Notes: generated by a model from the letters alone, not told the origin. DNA of 64,000 nucleotides from NCEH01 sp002257205 (GCF_043195105.1 NZ_JBAFWO010000001.1); one strand, 5' to 3'. Numbered from the stretch's first letter, positions 35,229 through 44,178 are shown. Made by a program: numbers and translations.

Positions 35229-37072
35229 GCGGCGGCTCCGCCCAGGCGGTCCCGCAGGCGCGTGAACGCGCCGCCGATGCCGTGGGGAAAGGCGACCACC
35301 AGCATCACGATCACCGCGCCCAGCACCAGCTTGGAGTGCTCGGTCTCGCTCATCAGCCAGATCGACAGCAGCTTGTAAGCGATGGCGCCGACAACTCCGC
35401 CGGAGATCGTCTCCACTCCGCCCAGCAGCACCATGGCGAGCGCGTCCACCGACAGGGGAATTCCCAGCGTATCGGGAAAGACGTTGCCTTTCAGGAAGGC
35501 GAACAGGGCTCCGGCGACAGCCGCGAACAGGCCGGCCAGGGCGAACGCCGCCCATTGGATGCGATGGCGATCGATGCCCAGCGCCTCGGCCCGCGCGGCA
35601 TTGTCGCGCGCCGCGCGAAGGGCAAAGCCGAAGGGTGAGAAGATGAGCGTGCGCAGGGCCGCGACGCCCATGATTGCGAGGGCGAGGGCCAGCCAATAGA
35701 GGCCGGCGGGGGTGGCCGCGAACCCCTGCGGCCAGATGCCCAGCAGGCCGTTGTCGCCGCCGGTCACCTCCACCCATTGGAACGCGATCGCCCAGGCGAT
35801 CTGCGCGAAGGCCAAGGTGAGCATGGCGGAATAGACGCCCGACAGGCGCACGCAGAACCAGCCGAACAGCACCGCTCCGGCGAGGCCCAGCAGCGGGCCG
35901 AGCAGGATCGCCCCTGCCATGGAGAGGCCCGCGCCCTTCAGGGCAAACGCCGCGCCATAGGCGCCGAGGCCGAAATAGGCGGCATGCCCGAACGAAGGCA
36001 GGCCGCCGGCGCCCATCAGGAAATGCAGGCTCGCGGCGAACAGCACGAAGATCGCGATTTCGGCGGCGACGCTGAGCACATAGGCGCCGGCACCGAGCGG
36101 CAGCAGGGCGGCGAGGAGCACGAGCCCGGCCACCGCCGCGCGCTCGCGTGTGGTGAACGCCCGCCATGGGGTGATGAAGGTTCCGATGGCCGGCCGCGCG
36201 GCGCCGTCCGCCCGGCCAAGCAGGCCATAGGGCCGCAGCACCAGCACCAGCGCCATCACCGCGAACACCAGCACCAGCGACACCTGCGGCAGAATGAGGA
36301 TGCCGAAGGCGTTCAATTCGCACACCAGGACGGCGGCCAGAAAGGCGCCGGTGACGCTGCCCAGCCCGCCGATGACCACCACCACGAACACCTCGACGAT
36401 GATCTTCAGGTCCATGGAATGGTTCACCGCCTCGCGCGGCAATTGCAGCGCCCCGCCCAGAGCCGCGAGGAACACACCGAGGGCGAACACCGAGGTGAAC
36501 AGCCATTTCTGGTTCACGCCGAGCGCCGCCACCATGTCGCGATCCTGCGTCGCCGCGCGGACCAGAATGCCCCAGCGGGTGGTGTGGAATGCGAGCCATA
36601 TCGCGCCAAGCACCAATGGCCCGAGGACAACCAGGAACAGGTCGTAGGCTGGGATCGCTTGGCCGAGGATATCCACCGCGCCTTTGAGGCCCGGCGCGCG
36701 GGGGCCGAGCAGGTCCTCTGGGCCGAACATCAGCACCACCAGATCCTCCACCATCAGCGTCACGCCGAAGGTGGCGAGCAATTGGAACAGCTCCGGCGCA
36801 CGGTAGATGCGGCGCAGAAGCAGGATTTCCATCGTCACGCCGAGTAAGGCCACAACGGCGGCTGCGCACACAAGGGCCGCCCAGAAGCCGAGCGCCCCGG
36901 AAAACCGCTCCGTCAGGCTGTAGGCCACGTAGGCGCCGAGCATATAGAAGGCGCCGTGGGCGAAGTTCACGATGCGCGTCACGCCGAAAATGATCGAAAG
37001 CCCGCTCGCCACCAGGAACAGCGAACAGGCGCTGGCGAGGCCGGTCAGGAACTGGGCGACGATGAAATCCAA
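35225..37072 (-). CDS. Fused LivH-LivM permease of a branched-chain-type ABC transporter
   Basis: A single 615-residue protein carries both permeases. The LivH half (about 1-290) has ASACSLFLVASGLSIIFGV, RIVNFAHGAFYMLGAY and FVVVVIGGLGSVTGAFLAA. The LivM half (about 300-605) has LHFLMGAGGLPSFGHAAYFG, GLRAARDNAARAEALGI-type FALRAARDNAARAEALGIDR and GGVETISGGVVGAIAYKLL. Both halves keep their ATPase-contact loops. No ATG exists near the start; the TTG at 37072, with GGAG nine bases upstream, is the best choice. Codons further upstream would read REP-like repeats. Fusions of LivH and LivM are known but uncommon. Confidence 0.88.
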   Translation of the reverse strand: MDFIVAQFLTGLASACSLFLVASGLSIIFGVTRIVNFAHGAFYMLGAYVAYSLTERFSGALGFWAALVCAAAVVALLGVTMEILLLRRIYRAPELFQLLATFGVTLMVEDLVVLMFGPEDLLGPRAPGLKGAVDILGQAIPAYDLFLVVLGPLVLGAIWLAFHTTRWGILVRAATQDRDMVAALGVNQKWLFTSVFALGVFLAALGGALQLPREAVNHSMDLKIIVEVFVVVVIGGLGSVTGAFLAAVLVCELNAFGILILPQVSLVLVFAVMALVLVLRPYGLLGRADGAARPAIGTFITPWRAFTTRERAAVAGLVLLAALLPLGAGAYVLSVAAEIAIFVLFAASLHFLMGAGGLPSFGHAAYFGLGAYGAAFALKGAGLSMAGAILLGPLLGLAGAVLFGWFCVRLSGVYSAMLTLAFAQIAWAIAFQWVEVTGGDNGLLGIWPQGFAATPAGLYWLALALAIMGVAALRTLIFSPFGFALRAARDNAARAEALGIDRHRIQWAAFALAGLFAAVAGALFAFLKGNVFPDTLGIPLSVDALAMVLLGGVETISGGVVGAIAYKLLSIWLMSETEHSKLVLGAVIVMLVVAFPHGIGGAFTRLRDRLGGAAA

Positions 37073-37424
37073 AAGTCTCGTCTCCAAGCCTTGGTTTGAC
37101 AGGGGCGTCACTCTCCCCTCACCCCAACCCTCTCCCCCTCGGGGAGAGGGGGCAGCATCGGCGAGGCGGGGAAACTTCTCTTTCTCAGGCGAGCGCGGAA
37201 ATCTGTCCTGCTGGTCAAGTTTCGCAGCGTCCGCCGCGCTGAAAGTTCCGCCCTCCTGTCTCTCCGTCTCGGTTTGACAGGTCCGCTCGCTCACCTCTCC
37301 CGGAGGGGGAGAGGTCGACCGCGCAGCGGACGGGTGAGGGGAAACGCCGCCGCACGGGAGAGCTTCACCCGTTAGCCCCAACCCTCTCCCTCGGGGAGAA
37401 AGGACGGCTCGGGCGAGGGGGGAC
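37073..37424. repeat. REP-like palindrome cluster between livK and livHM
   Basis: Three related copies of the CCCCAACCCTCTCCC(C)TCGGGGAGAGGG type palindrome lie here: about 37110-37155, 37290-37345 (CACCTCTCCCGGAGGGGGAG, then its GGGTGAGGGG end) and 37375-37410. The two halves of the first and third are near-identical. The gap has no gene. The repeats probably reduce expression of the permease genes relative to livK by blocking the RNA or RNase. Confidence 0.7.
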
Positions 37425-38630
37425 CTATTGCGCCGGCCGCAGCTTTGCCGCCTCGTCCTCGCTCGGCAGATAGGCCGCGCCGTCGCGATAGACGAAGTCC
37501 ACCATTCGCCCCTGGCCGTCCTGGACAGCGGTCTTGCCCACGAAGGCGCCGAGGGTGGACTGGTGATCCCCCTTGCGGAACACGATGGGGCCGAACGGGC
37601 TGACGAGGGATATTCCCTCGGCGGCGGCGATCAGCTTGTCGGTGTCCGTGGAACCGGCCTTGGCGATGATGGCGGCCGCGGCCTTGATGGTGGAATAGCC
37701 GACCACCGAGCCGAGCCGGGGATAATCGTTGAACTTCGCCCGGTACGCCTTCAGGAACGCGTCGTGCTCGGGGCTCTTGATCGCGTACCAGGGATAGCCT
37801 GTGACGATCCAGCCCTCGGGTGCCTCGTCCTTCAGCGGATCGAGATATTCCGGCTCGCCGGTGAGGAAGCTGACCACAACGCGATCCTTGAACAGGCCCC
37901 GCACATTACCCTCGCGCACCAGCTTGGCGAGATCGGGGCCGAAGGTGACGTTCAGGATCGCGTCGGGCTTGGCGGCGGCGATGGCCTGCACCACCGGGCC
38001 GGCGTCGATCTTGCCTTGGGGCGGCCATTGCTCGGCCACCCATTCCACGTCCGGCCGCTTGGCGGAGAGCAGCTTCTTGAACACCGCGACGGCGGACTGG
38101 CCATATTCGTAATTGGGCGCGATGGTCGCCCAGCGCTTGGCGGGCAGCTTGGCCGCCTCTTCCGCCAGCATCGCCGCCTGCATGTAATTGGAGGGGCGCA
38201 GGCGGAAGGTATAAGCGTTGCCCTTGTCCCAGGTGATAGCGTCGGTCAGCGGCTCTGCGGCGAGGAAAAACACCTTCTTCTGTTTCGCGTAATCTGCGAC
38301 CGCGAGGCCGATGTGGGAAAAGAAGGTGCCCGCCAGCATCGCCACCTGGTCGGAGGAAACCAGCTCGTTTGCCGCGGTCACCGCATCGGCGGGCTTGCCG
38401 GCGTCGTCCTTGGAGATCACCACCAGCTTCCTACCGAGCAGGCCGCCCGCCGCGTTCACCTCTTCGACCGCCAATTGCCAGCCCTTGCGATAGGGCTCGG
38501 TGAAGGCGGGCAAGGTGGAATAGGAATTGATTTCGCCGATCTTGATCTCGCCCTGCTGGGCGCGGGCCGCCGAGGCGAACAGGGCGGCGCCGACGGCGAC
38601 GGCCGCAACGGAAGCGGACAGCGTGCGCAT
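37425..38630 (-). CDS. Periplasmic binding protein of the branched-chain-type ABC transporter
   Basis: A 401-residue type I solute-binding protein with a Sec signal (MRTLSASVAAVAVGAALFAS...ARA-Q). It has the LivK-like fold order: IKIGEINSYSTLPAFTEPYR, AVEEVNAAGGLLGRKLVVIS, DDAGKPADAVTAANELVSSD, RLRPSNYMQAAMLAEEA and GYSTIKAAAAIIAKAGSTD. It is longer than LivK and resembles the amide/urea or aromatic-acid branch more than true Leu/Ile/Val binders. The ATG at 38630 follows GGAGAGG; a TTG two codons earlier is possible. It is first in the transporter operon and separated from the rest by REP-like repeats. Confidence 0.92.
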   Translation of the reverse strand: MRTLSASVAAVAVGAALFASAARAQQGEIKIGEINSYSTLPAFTEPYRKGWQLAVEEVNAAGGLLGRKLVVISKDDAGKPADAVTAANELVSSDQVAMLAGTFFSHIGLAVADYAKQKKVFFLAAEPLTDAITWDKGNAYTFRLRPSNYMQAAMLAEEAAKLPAKRWATIAPNYEYGQSAVAVFKKLLSAKRPDVEWVAEQWPPQGKIDAGPVVQAIAAAKPDAILNVTFGPDLAKLVREGNVRGLFKDRVVVSFLTGEPEYLDPLKDEAPEGWIVTGYPWYAIKSPEHDAFLKAYRAKFNDYPRLGSVVGYSTIKAAAAIIAKAGSTDTDKLIAAAEGISLVSPFGPIVFRKGDHQSTLGAFVGKTAVQDGQGRMVDFVYRDGAAYLPSEDEAAKLRPAQ

Positions 38631-38775
38631 CCTCAACCTCTCCTTCGCAGAGCCGGCGCGCCGCGGGGGAATGCCCGGTTCGGAATGGCGGCGCCGACCC
38701 CTTGCGGATACGCGAGGCGGGGTCGGAAGTCGAGCGCGTCAGGTCGCCCGCTGGAGGCGATGGGGCGCGCGCAGG

Positions 38776-39054
38776 CTATTGGGCGCGCTTCGCCTGCGCC
38801 GCGGCGAGGGCGGCGCGGCAGCCTTCACTGACCTGGTCCGCCTGTTTCTGAAGGCATTGTACGATGCGGCCGCCGCCCGGCTGGATTCCAGCGCACAGCT
38901 TCTCCACGTCCGCGCGGCAGGCCTGCTGGGCCGACTTGGCGGCCGCGGATGCGGCGTCTTGCGCCAGCACCGGGGGCGCCGTGAAAACGCACTGGATCAG
39001 AAAGGAGAGCGCGAGCCGCGACAAAGCGCGGCGGGGAAATGCGATGGAAGGCAC
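38776..39054 (-). CDS. Secreted cysteine-rich repeat protein
   Basis: A 92-residue exported protein. The GTG at 39054 with GGAG nine bases before it gives a signal peptide (residues about 1-32, ending VLA-Q). The mature part contains QACRADVEKLCAGIQPGGGRIVQCLQKQADQVSEGC when read in order: four Cys in the CxxxxxxxC...C...C pattern of the Cys-rich (FGFR/GLG1-type) repeat found in many small alphaproteobacterial periplasmic proteins. The function is unknown. An open frame continues far upstream but overlaps no plausible start. Confidence 0.75.
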   Translation of the reverse strand: MPSIAFPRRALSRLALSFLIQCVFTAPPVLAQDAASAAAKSAQQACRADVEKLCAGIQPGGGRIVQCLQKQADQVSEGCRAALAAAQAKRAQ

Positions 39055-39200
39055 GCGAAGGCTCCAGTCGGCGCGGCGCCACCGGGCCGCCGCTTCACCG
39101 CCGGCACCATGGCGATCGGCGGTTGCCCGCCGATGTCCGTAGGTTTCCGGGCCGTTCGCATGTGTGAGGTTTTGTAATGCCCAACGCCTTGCGGGCCCTC

Positions 39201-39223
39201 GAGCCGGCACCGTGTGCCGGCTC
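39201..39223 (-). terminator. Hairpin downstream of the lytic transglycosylase gene
   Basis: Ten perfect pairs, GAGCCGGCAC (39201-39210) with its complement (39214-39223), and a 3-base loop, 23 bases after the stop codon. No T-run. Confidence 0.5.
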
Positions 39224-39245
39224 TGGCGCGGCCGCCCCGCCCTGG

Positions 39246-40559
39246 TCAGCGGCGCAGGCGGTTCAGCACGTCGGCATTTGGATAACCGTCGGGCACCATG
39301 CCGCTCTTGATCTGGAAATCCTGGACGGCGACGCGTGTCTTGCTGCCGAGGATGCCGTCGGGATTGCCGATAGCATAGCCGCGCTGGAGCAGGAGAGACT
39401 GCATCTCCACCCGCTCGGCGCGGGTGAGGGTGCGTTCGCCAGCCGGCCAGGAGGCGACGAACGGCCCGCCGCCGCGCAGCCGGTCCGACAGATGGCCGAT
39501 GGCGAGGGCATAGGCGTCGGCGGGATTGTATCTCAGGATCGAGTTGAAATTCGACAGCATCAGGAACGCCGGACCCTTGGCGCCGGTGGGCAGCAGGATG
39601 AAGGCGGTATCGGACGGGCGCGGGAAATGGTGGCCGCCGGGGCGGCTGATGCCCAGCGAGGACCATTGCGCGAGGGTGTAGCGCTTGGAGCGGTCCACGT
39701 AGCGATAATCGAAATTCGCCGGCAGCACGACCTCATAGCCCCAGGTCTTGCCGAACTGCCAGCCGTCGAGCTTGAGATTATTGGCGGTGGAGGCGATCAC
39801 GTCCGGGATGGAATCCACCACGTTGCGATGGCCGTCGCCGTCGAAATCCACCGCGAAGCGCTGGAAGCTGGTGGGCATGAACTGGGTCGGGCCGAACGCA
39901 CCCGCCCAGGAGCCTTTCAGATGGTCGGCCGGGACATCGCCCTTGTCGAGGATCTGCAGGGTGGCGATGAATTCGTCGCGGAAATAATCCTGCCGGCGGC
40001 CGATGCAGGCCAGCGTCGCGGTGGAGCGCAGGACCGAGCGCGAGCCCATGCCGTTCGGATTGCCGTAGTCGCTTTCGATGCCCCAGATGGCGGCCACCGT
40101 ATAGCGGTCCACCTTATAGGCCTTCTCCACCGCGTCGAAGATCGGCCTGTACTTCGCCAGGATCTCCTTGCCCTTGGCGATGCGCCTCTCGCTCACCAGC
40201 ATGTTCACATAATCGCCCAGCGCGCGGGAGAATTCCGGCTGGCTGTCGAGATAGTCCATGATCTTCATGTCGGGCTCGAGGCCCGTGGTGAAGCGCTGGA
40301 AGCCGCGCTGCGACACGCCCTTGGCTTGGGCGAGCGGCCACATGCCGGCAATGCAATTGGGAAAATTGGCCTGCGCCTGGGCAATCGCCTCGGGCGTCAT
40401 GAGGGGGTGGCTGGCGGGGCGGGTGGCCTCCGGCGTCGGATTGGCGGGTAGTCCGAAGATCGAGCCCGTCACCTGTGCCTGAGCCCCGGCGGGTGCGAGC
40501 CCCGCAAGGGAAAGGCCGAAAGCGATGGCGAGCGCTCCGCCTGTTGTCTTCAGCGCCAT
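39246..40559 (-). CDS. Lytic murein transglycosylase (MltB-type) with peptidoglycan-binding domain
   Basis: A 437-residue exported enzyme that cleaves the glycan strand of peptidoglycan with formation of 1,6-anhydro ends. The signal peptide spans about residues 1-28. The SLT_2 domain (about 50-350) has the catalytic glutamate in AAIWGIESDYG (E162) and the family stretches GAFGPTQFMPTSFQRFAVDF and FNSILRYNPADAYALAIGHL. A C-terminal peptidoglycan_binding_1 domain follows (about 372-435: QSLLLQRGYAIGNPDGILG). The ATG at 40559 follows GAGGAC. Confidence 0.93.
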   Translation of the reverse strand: MALKTTGGALAIAFGLSLAGLAPAGAQAQVTGSIFGLPANPTPEATRPASHPLMTPEAIAQAQANFPNCIAGMWPLAQAKGVSQRGFQRFTTGLEPDMKIMDYLDSQPEFSRALGDYVNMLVSERRIAKGKEILAKYRPIFDAVEKAYKVDRYTVAAIWGIESDYGNPNGMGSRSVLRSTATLACIGRRQDYFRDEFIATLQILDKGDVPADHLKGSWAGAFGPTQFMPTSFQRFAVDFDGDGHRNVVDSIPDVIASTANNLKLDGWQFGKTWGYEVVLPANFDYRYVDRSKRYTLAQWSSLGISRPGGHHFPRPSDTAFILLPTGAKGPAFLMLSNFNSILRYNPADAYALAIGHLSDRLRGGGPFVASWPAGERTLTRAERVEMQSLLLQRGYAIGNPDGILGSKTRVAVQDFQIKSGMVPDGYPNADVLNRLRR

Positions 40560-40689
40560 GACTGTCCTCTTCGCTGCGGCGGCGCGCAGATGTCGCCCCA
40601 CGGATTCCATGACCGCTAGTGGGCGGTGCATAGGGTTGCTCTGTGGTTAACGTAGGGCAAGTTTATCCCCGCCGCAGGGTGGAGAAGGG

Positions 40690-41679
40690 CTAAATATTTC
40701 TCCGCTGGGCGAGGCTGCGCTCCCAGTCGAGCGCATGGGCGACGATGGTGGGCAGGTCGTCGAGCTTCGGGGCCCAGCCCAGTTGCGCCTGGATGCGGTC
40801 TGATGCGGCGACGATCGCGGCGGGATCGCCGGCACGGCGCGGCGAATAGGTCACGGGGAAATCCACCCCGGAAACCGCCTTCACCGTCTCCACCACCTCC
40901 AGGACCGAATAGCCCCGGCCATAGCCGCAATTGAAGATGCCACTCTCGCCTCCGGACCGGAGATGGGCGAGCGCATCGAGATGGGCGGCGGCGAGGTCGC
41001 TCACGTGGATATAGTCGCGCAGGCAGGTGCCGTCGGGGGTCTCGTAATCCGTGCCGAACACATGCAGGCCCGGCCGCTTGCCGAGCGCTGCTTCGCAGGC
41101 GACCTTGATGAGATGGGTCGCGCCGGCGGTCGATTGGCCCGAGCGGCCCTGCGGATCGGCGCCTGCCACGTTGAAATATCGCAGCGCGACATAATGCAGC
41201 GGGAAGGCGGCGCCGGCGTCACGCATCATCCATTCGCTCATCAGTTTCGACCGGCCATAGGGCGAAATCGGATTGAGCGCGGCATCCTCATCGACGGGCT
41301 CGGTGCCCACCATTCCGTAGACGGCAGCGGTGGAGGAGAAGATGAAGTGCGGCACGCCCGCCGCCACCACCGCTTCCAGCAGGGCGCGGGTCTTCACGGT
41401 ATTGGCGAGATAATAACCGAGCGGGTCGGCCACGGACTCCGGCACGACGATGCGTGCGGCGAAGTGAATGACGGCATCAATGCCGTGCTGCCGCACGGTT
41501 TGCGTGACCAGGGCGCTGTCGCTGACATCGCCTTGGACGAAAACCGCAGCATCGGGCACCGCCCAGCGAAATCCGGTGGAAAGATCGTCCAGCACCACGA
41601 CCGCCTCGCCCGCGTCGAGAAGCGCCAGCACCATGTGGCTGCCGATATAGCCCGCGCCACCCGTGACCAGAATCGCCAT
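40690..41679 (-). CDS. galE: UDP-glucose 4-epimerase
   Basis: A 329-residue extended SDR enzyme interconverting UDP-glucose and UDP-galactose. The NAD-binding motif is TGGAGYIGSHM at the N-terminus, the Ser/Thr site is FSSTAAVYG and the catalytic YxxxK is PYGRSK. The substrate-side GTCLRDYIHVSDLAAAHL and FNCGYGRGYSVLEV are typical of GalE. It is divergent from galU, so both UDP-sugar enzymes can share a control region. It may feed the polysaccharide locus 20 kb away, but nothing shows this directly. Confidence 0.95.
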   Translation of the reverse strand: MAILVTGGAGYIGSHMVLALLDAGEAVVVLDDLSTGFRWAVPDAAVFVQGDVSDSALVTQTVRQHGIDAVIHFAARIVVPESVADPLGYYLANTVKTRALLEAVVAAGVPHFIFSSTAAVYGMVGTEPVDEDAALNPISPYGRSKLMSEWMMRDAGAAFPLHYVALRYFNVAGADPQGRSGQSTAGATHLIKVACEAALGKRPGLHVFGTDYETPDGTCLRDYIHVSDLAAAHLDALAHLRSGGESGIFNCGYGRGYSVLEVVETVKAVSGVDFPVTYSPRRAGDPAAIVAASDRIQAQLGWAPKLDDLPTIVAHALDWERSLAQRRNI

Positions 41680-41986
41680 GTCCCCATCCTTCTGTCCGCG
41701 ATTGCCCCAAGGCCGCCGTTGAAGTTCATCCGGTTATTGTGCGGTGCATTGATTGCTTAGGTCCACATCGCGCGAACCATTTCCATGGGGATGCGTTACC
41801 CTCTGTGGCCCGAGTCAGGTCAGAGGCAATCGTGCGATGCGGCAAGACCAAGGCGGCAAAACCAAGGCGGTAAGATCGGGCGACAAGATCGGGCGGCCAT
41901 GGCGAGAACGACGATTGAGTGCTTTGCCGGGCCCGGGACCTGCGTGCTAAAAGCTCTTATCCCCGAAACTGAATGGTGCCCATTCC
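41680..41986. other. Divergent galE/galU region
   Basis: About 300 bases contain two short direct repeats side by side (ACCAAGGCGG at 41847 and 41861; AAGATCGGGCG at 41872 and 41885). A 6-bp perfect hairpin GAATGG-TGC-CCATTC (41971-41985) ends one base before the galU ATG, where a Shine-Dalgarno would be expected. No extra gene. Confidence 0.5.
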
Positions 41987-42868
41987 ATGCCGAAGCCTCT
42001 GCGGAAAGCCATCCTGCCGGTTGCCGGCCTTGGTACGCGCTTCCTGCCCGCCACGAAGGCGGTGCCGAAGGAAATGCTGACCGTCGTCGACCGGCCGGTC
42101 GTGCAGCATGTCGTGGACGAGGCGCGCGCCGCTGGCATCGAGCACATCGTGTTTGTCACGGGGCGCAACAAGGCGGTCATCGAGGATCATTTCGACCGCC
42201 AGTTCGAACTCGAAAAGACGCTTATGGATCGTGGCAAGACCGCGGAGCTGGAACAGCTCGACCGCGATACGCCGAAGGCCGGCACGACCTCCTTCACCCG
42301 GCAGCAATTGCCGCTCGGCCTCGGGCATGCGGTGTGGTGCGCGCGCGACCTGATCGGCGACGAGCCGTTCGCGCTGCTGCTGCCCGACATGCTGCACCTG
42401 CCCAAGAACGGCAAGGGCTGCCTTGCCAAGATGGTCGAGGCCTATGAGCGCACGGGCGGAAACGTTATTTCCGTTTACGAGGTGCCGGATGATCAGACCC
42501 ATCAATACGGTATCGTCGGCACGTCCTCTGCCCCGAGTTTCGTGCCCGAGATTACGCAGATGGTGGAGAAGCCGGCGCGGGGAACGGCGCCGACCAACCT
42601 CGCCATTTCCGGCCGATATATTTTGCAGCCGACGATTTTCGATCTGCTCGCAAAGCAGGAGCAGGGGGCCGGCGGAGAAATCCAGCTCACCGATTCGATG
42701 TTGAAGCTGATGGAGCGGGAGCGATTCTTCGCCGTGACTTTCGATGGCGCGGTGTATGATTGTGGCTCCAAAATCGGGTTCTTGATGGCCAATGTCGCTT
42801 ATGCGCTCATGCGTCCTGATATCGAGCCGGAATTTCGCTCGGAACTGACGTCCTTCCTCAAGCTATGA
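41987..42868 (+). CDS. galU: UTP-glucose-1-phosphate uridylyltransferase
   Basis: A 293-residue nucleotidyltransferase making UDP-glucose. Motifs: AILPVAGLGTRFLPATKAVPKE at the start (split here: the GxGTRxxP-type loop with its Lys), HIVFVTGRNKAVIEDHFD, LPLGLGHAVWCARD, PDM in the metal site, and TDSMLKLMERERFFAVTFDG. Normal length. No Shine-Dalgarno is seen; a small hairpin covers that position. A strong terminator follows at 42877-42927. Confidence 0.95.
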   Translation: MPKPLRKAILPVAGLGTRFLPATKAVPKEMLTVVDRPVVQHVVDEARAAGIEHIVFVTGRNKAVIEDHFDRQFELEKTLMDRGKTAELEQLDRDTPKAGTTSFTRQQLPLGLGHAVWCARDLIGDEPFALLLPDMLHLPKNGKGCLAKMVEAYERTGGNVISVYEVPDDQTHQYGIVGTSSAPSFVPEITQMVEKPARGTAPTNLAISGRYILQPTIFDLLAKQEQGAGGEIQLTDSMLKLMERERFFAVTFDGAVYDCGSKIGFLMANVAYALMRPDIEPEFRSELTSFLKL

Positions 42869-42876
42869 CCTTACGG

Positions 42877-42927
42877 AGGCAAGGCGCGATACTATCGGGA
42901 TACCGATCTGCCCATCGCGCCTTGCCT
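42877..42927 (+). terminator. galU terminator
   Basis: A 14-bp perfect stem (42877-42890 with 42914-42927, AGGCAAGGCGCGAT and complement) with a 23-base loop that contains a small internal pairing (ATCGG...CCGAT). It lies 8 bases after the galU stop. Confidence 0.65.
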
Positions 42928-42997
42928 TGACCGGAACTCTTTTCCCGTCTAATCGCGGTGCCTGAAGACTTATCTGGCCCAGGCGCGGAGCCCGCGA

Positions 42998-43600
42998 ATG
43001 CTGCAGTCCCAAAACCATGGCGGCGAATTGCGCAAGCCCCGCATGAACGACGAACTGCGGTTCCTTCAGTCCTGGTTCCAGAATCCCTTGAAAACCGGCG
43101 CGGTTTCGCCCTCCGGCAAGGCCCTTGCCCGGATGATGGCTGGCTATCTGGACCCCGCGGTTCCCGGCCCGGTGATCGAGCTTGGACCCGGCACGGGGCC
43201 GGTGACGCGGGCGCTGTTGGCGCGGGGATTCGCGCCCGAACGTCTGTTTCTCATCGAGTATAATCCGGAATTCTGCGCTCTTCTGCGCCGTCGTTATCCG
43301 GGCGTCACGGTGATTCAGGGTGACGCCTACGAAATGCGCAAGACGCTGAACGGGGTCCTGCCCGGTCCGGCCGTCGGCACCATCTCCTCGCTGCCACTGT
43401 TCACCCGCTCGCCCGAGGATCGCGACCGCATGGTGAATGAGGCGTTCGACCTGTGCGTGGGCGATGCGCCGTTCATCCAGTTCACCTATGCCGTGGTTTC
43501 GCCCGTGCCGCTCAAGAATGGGCGCATCAATGGCGAGCGTTCGCCGCGCGTGTGGCTGAACCTGCCGCCTGCCCGCGTGTGGGCCTATCGGCGGCCGTGA
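42998..43600 (+). CDS. PmtA-like phospholipid N-methyltransferase
   Basis: A 200-residue class I SAM methyltransferase of the rRNA-dimethylase-like branch that, in Rhizobium and Bradyrhizobium, methylates phosphatidylethanolamine toward phosphatidylcholine. Visible: FLQSWFQNPLKTGAVSPSG at the front, the SAM loop VIELGPGTGPVTRALL, the acidic LFLIEYNPEF, VIQGDAYEM and the catalytic-region ISSLPLFTRSPEDRD. GGAG precedes the ATG by 8 bases; a second ATG at 43043 is possible. Its TGA overlaps the GTG of the next gene. A plain KsgA-like role is less likely given the short length. Confidence 0.82.
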   Translation: MLQSQNHGGELRKPRMNDELRFLQSWFQNPLKTGAVSPSGKALARMMAGYLDPAVPGPVIELGPGTGPVTRALLARGFAPERLFLIEYNPEFCALLRRRYPGVTVIQGDAYEMRKTLNGVLPGPAVGTISSLPLFTRSPEDRDRMVNEAFDLCVGDAPFIQFTYAVVSPVPLKNGRINGERSPRVWLNLPPARVWAYRRP

Positions 43601-44178
43601 CGCCTTTTCTTTATGCCAGCCATCCCCAGGTGAAGGTGGATGCGGACCTCCCGGTTCCGCTGTGGGGGTTGTCTAACATCGGCATCGCGCGCACCCGCGC
43701 CTTTGCCCACGATCCGGCGCTGCTGGCCTTCGGACGCATCGTCTCCAGCGACGAGGTGAAGGCCAAGGAGACCGCCGCCCTTCTGGCGGAGGCGCTTCGC
43801 CTGCCGGTCGAGGTGCGCCCGGCCATGCACGAGAATGACCGCTCGGCCACCGGCTATCTGGTGGAAGCGGAATTCCAGGCGGTCGCCAATCAGTTTTTCG
43901 CTCACCCGCACGAGAGCGTGCGCGGCTGGGAGCGCGCGGTGGACGCCCAGGCGCGGATCGTGCGCGAAGTTGCGGCCGCGCTCGCCGATGCGCCGCAGAC
44001 ACCGCCGATCTTCGTCGGCCATGGCGGGGTCGGCACTTTGCTTCTGTGCCATCTCGCGGGCTATCCGATCTCCCGGGCGCATGACCAGCCGCCTGTGGGC
44101 GGAGGCTGCTGGTTTCAATCCGCGCCGGATCGCACGCCCGACCGCTGGCGCGCCATGGAGGAGGCTCTCACCCCATGA
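43597..44178 (+). CDS. Histidine phosphatase-like protein lacking the usual RHG
   Basis: A 193-residue phosphoglycerate-mutase-like protein. The usual RHG catalytic motif is replaced by YASHPQV near residue 9, while VSSDEVKAKETAALLAEAL, LHEN-like MHENDRSATGYL and the second catalytic histidine region FVGHGGVGTLLL are kept. I recall a family with SHP/THP at this place in alphaproteobacteria, so the change is probably lineage-specific. The substrate is unknown. Start is GTG, overlapping the upstream TGA (GTGA), and its own stop overlaps pyrF (ATGA): a tight three-gene coupling. Confidence 0.75.
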   Translation: MTPFLYASHPQVKVDADLPVPLWGLSNIGIARTRAFAHDPALLAFGRIVSSDEVKAKETAALLAEALRLPVEVRPAMHENDRSATGYLVEAEFQAVANQFFAHPHESVRGWERAVDAQARIVREVAAALADAPQTPPIFVGHGGVGTLLLCHLAGYPISRAHDQPPVGGGCWFQSAPDRTPDRWRAMEEALTP

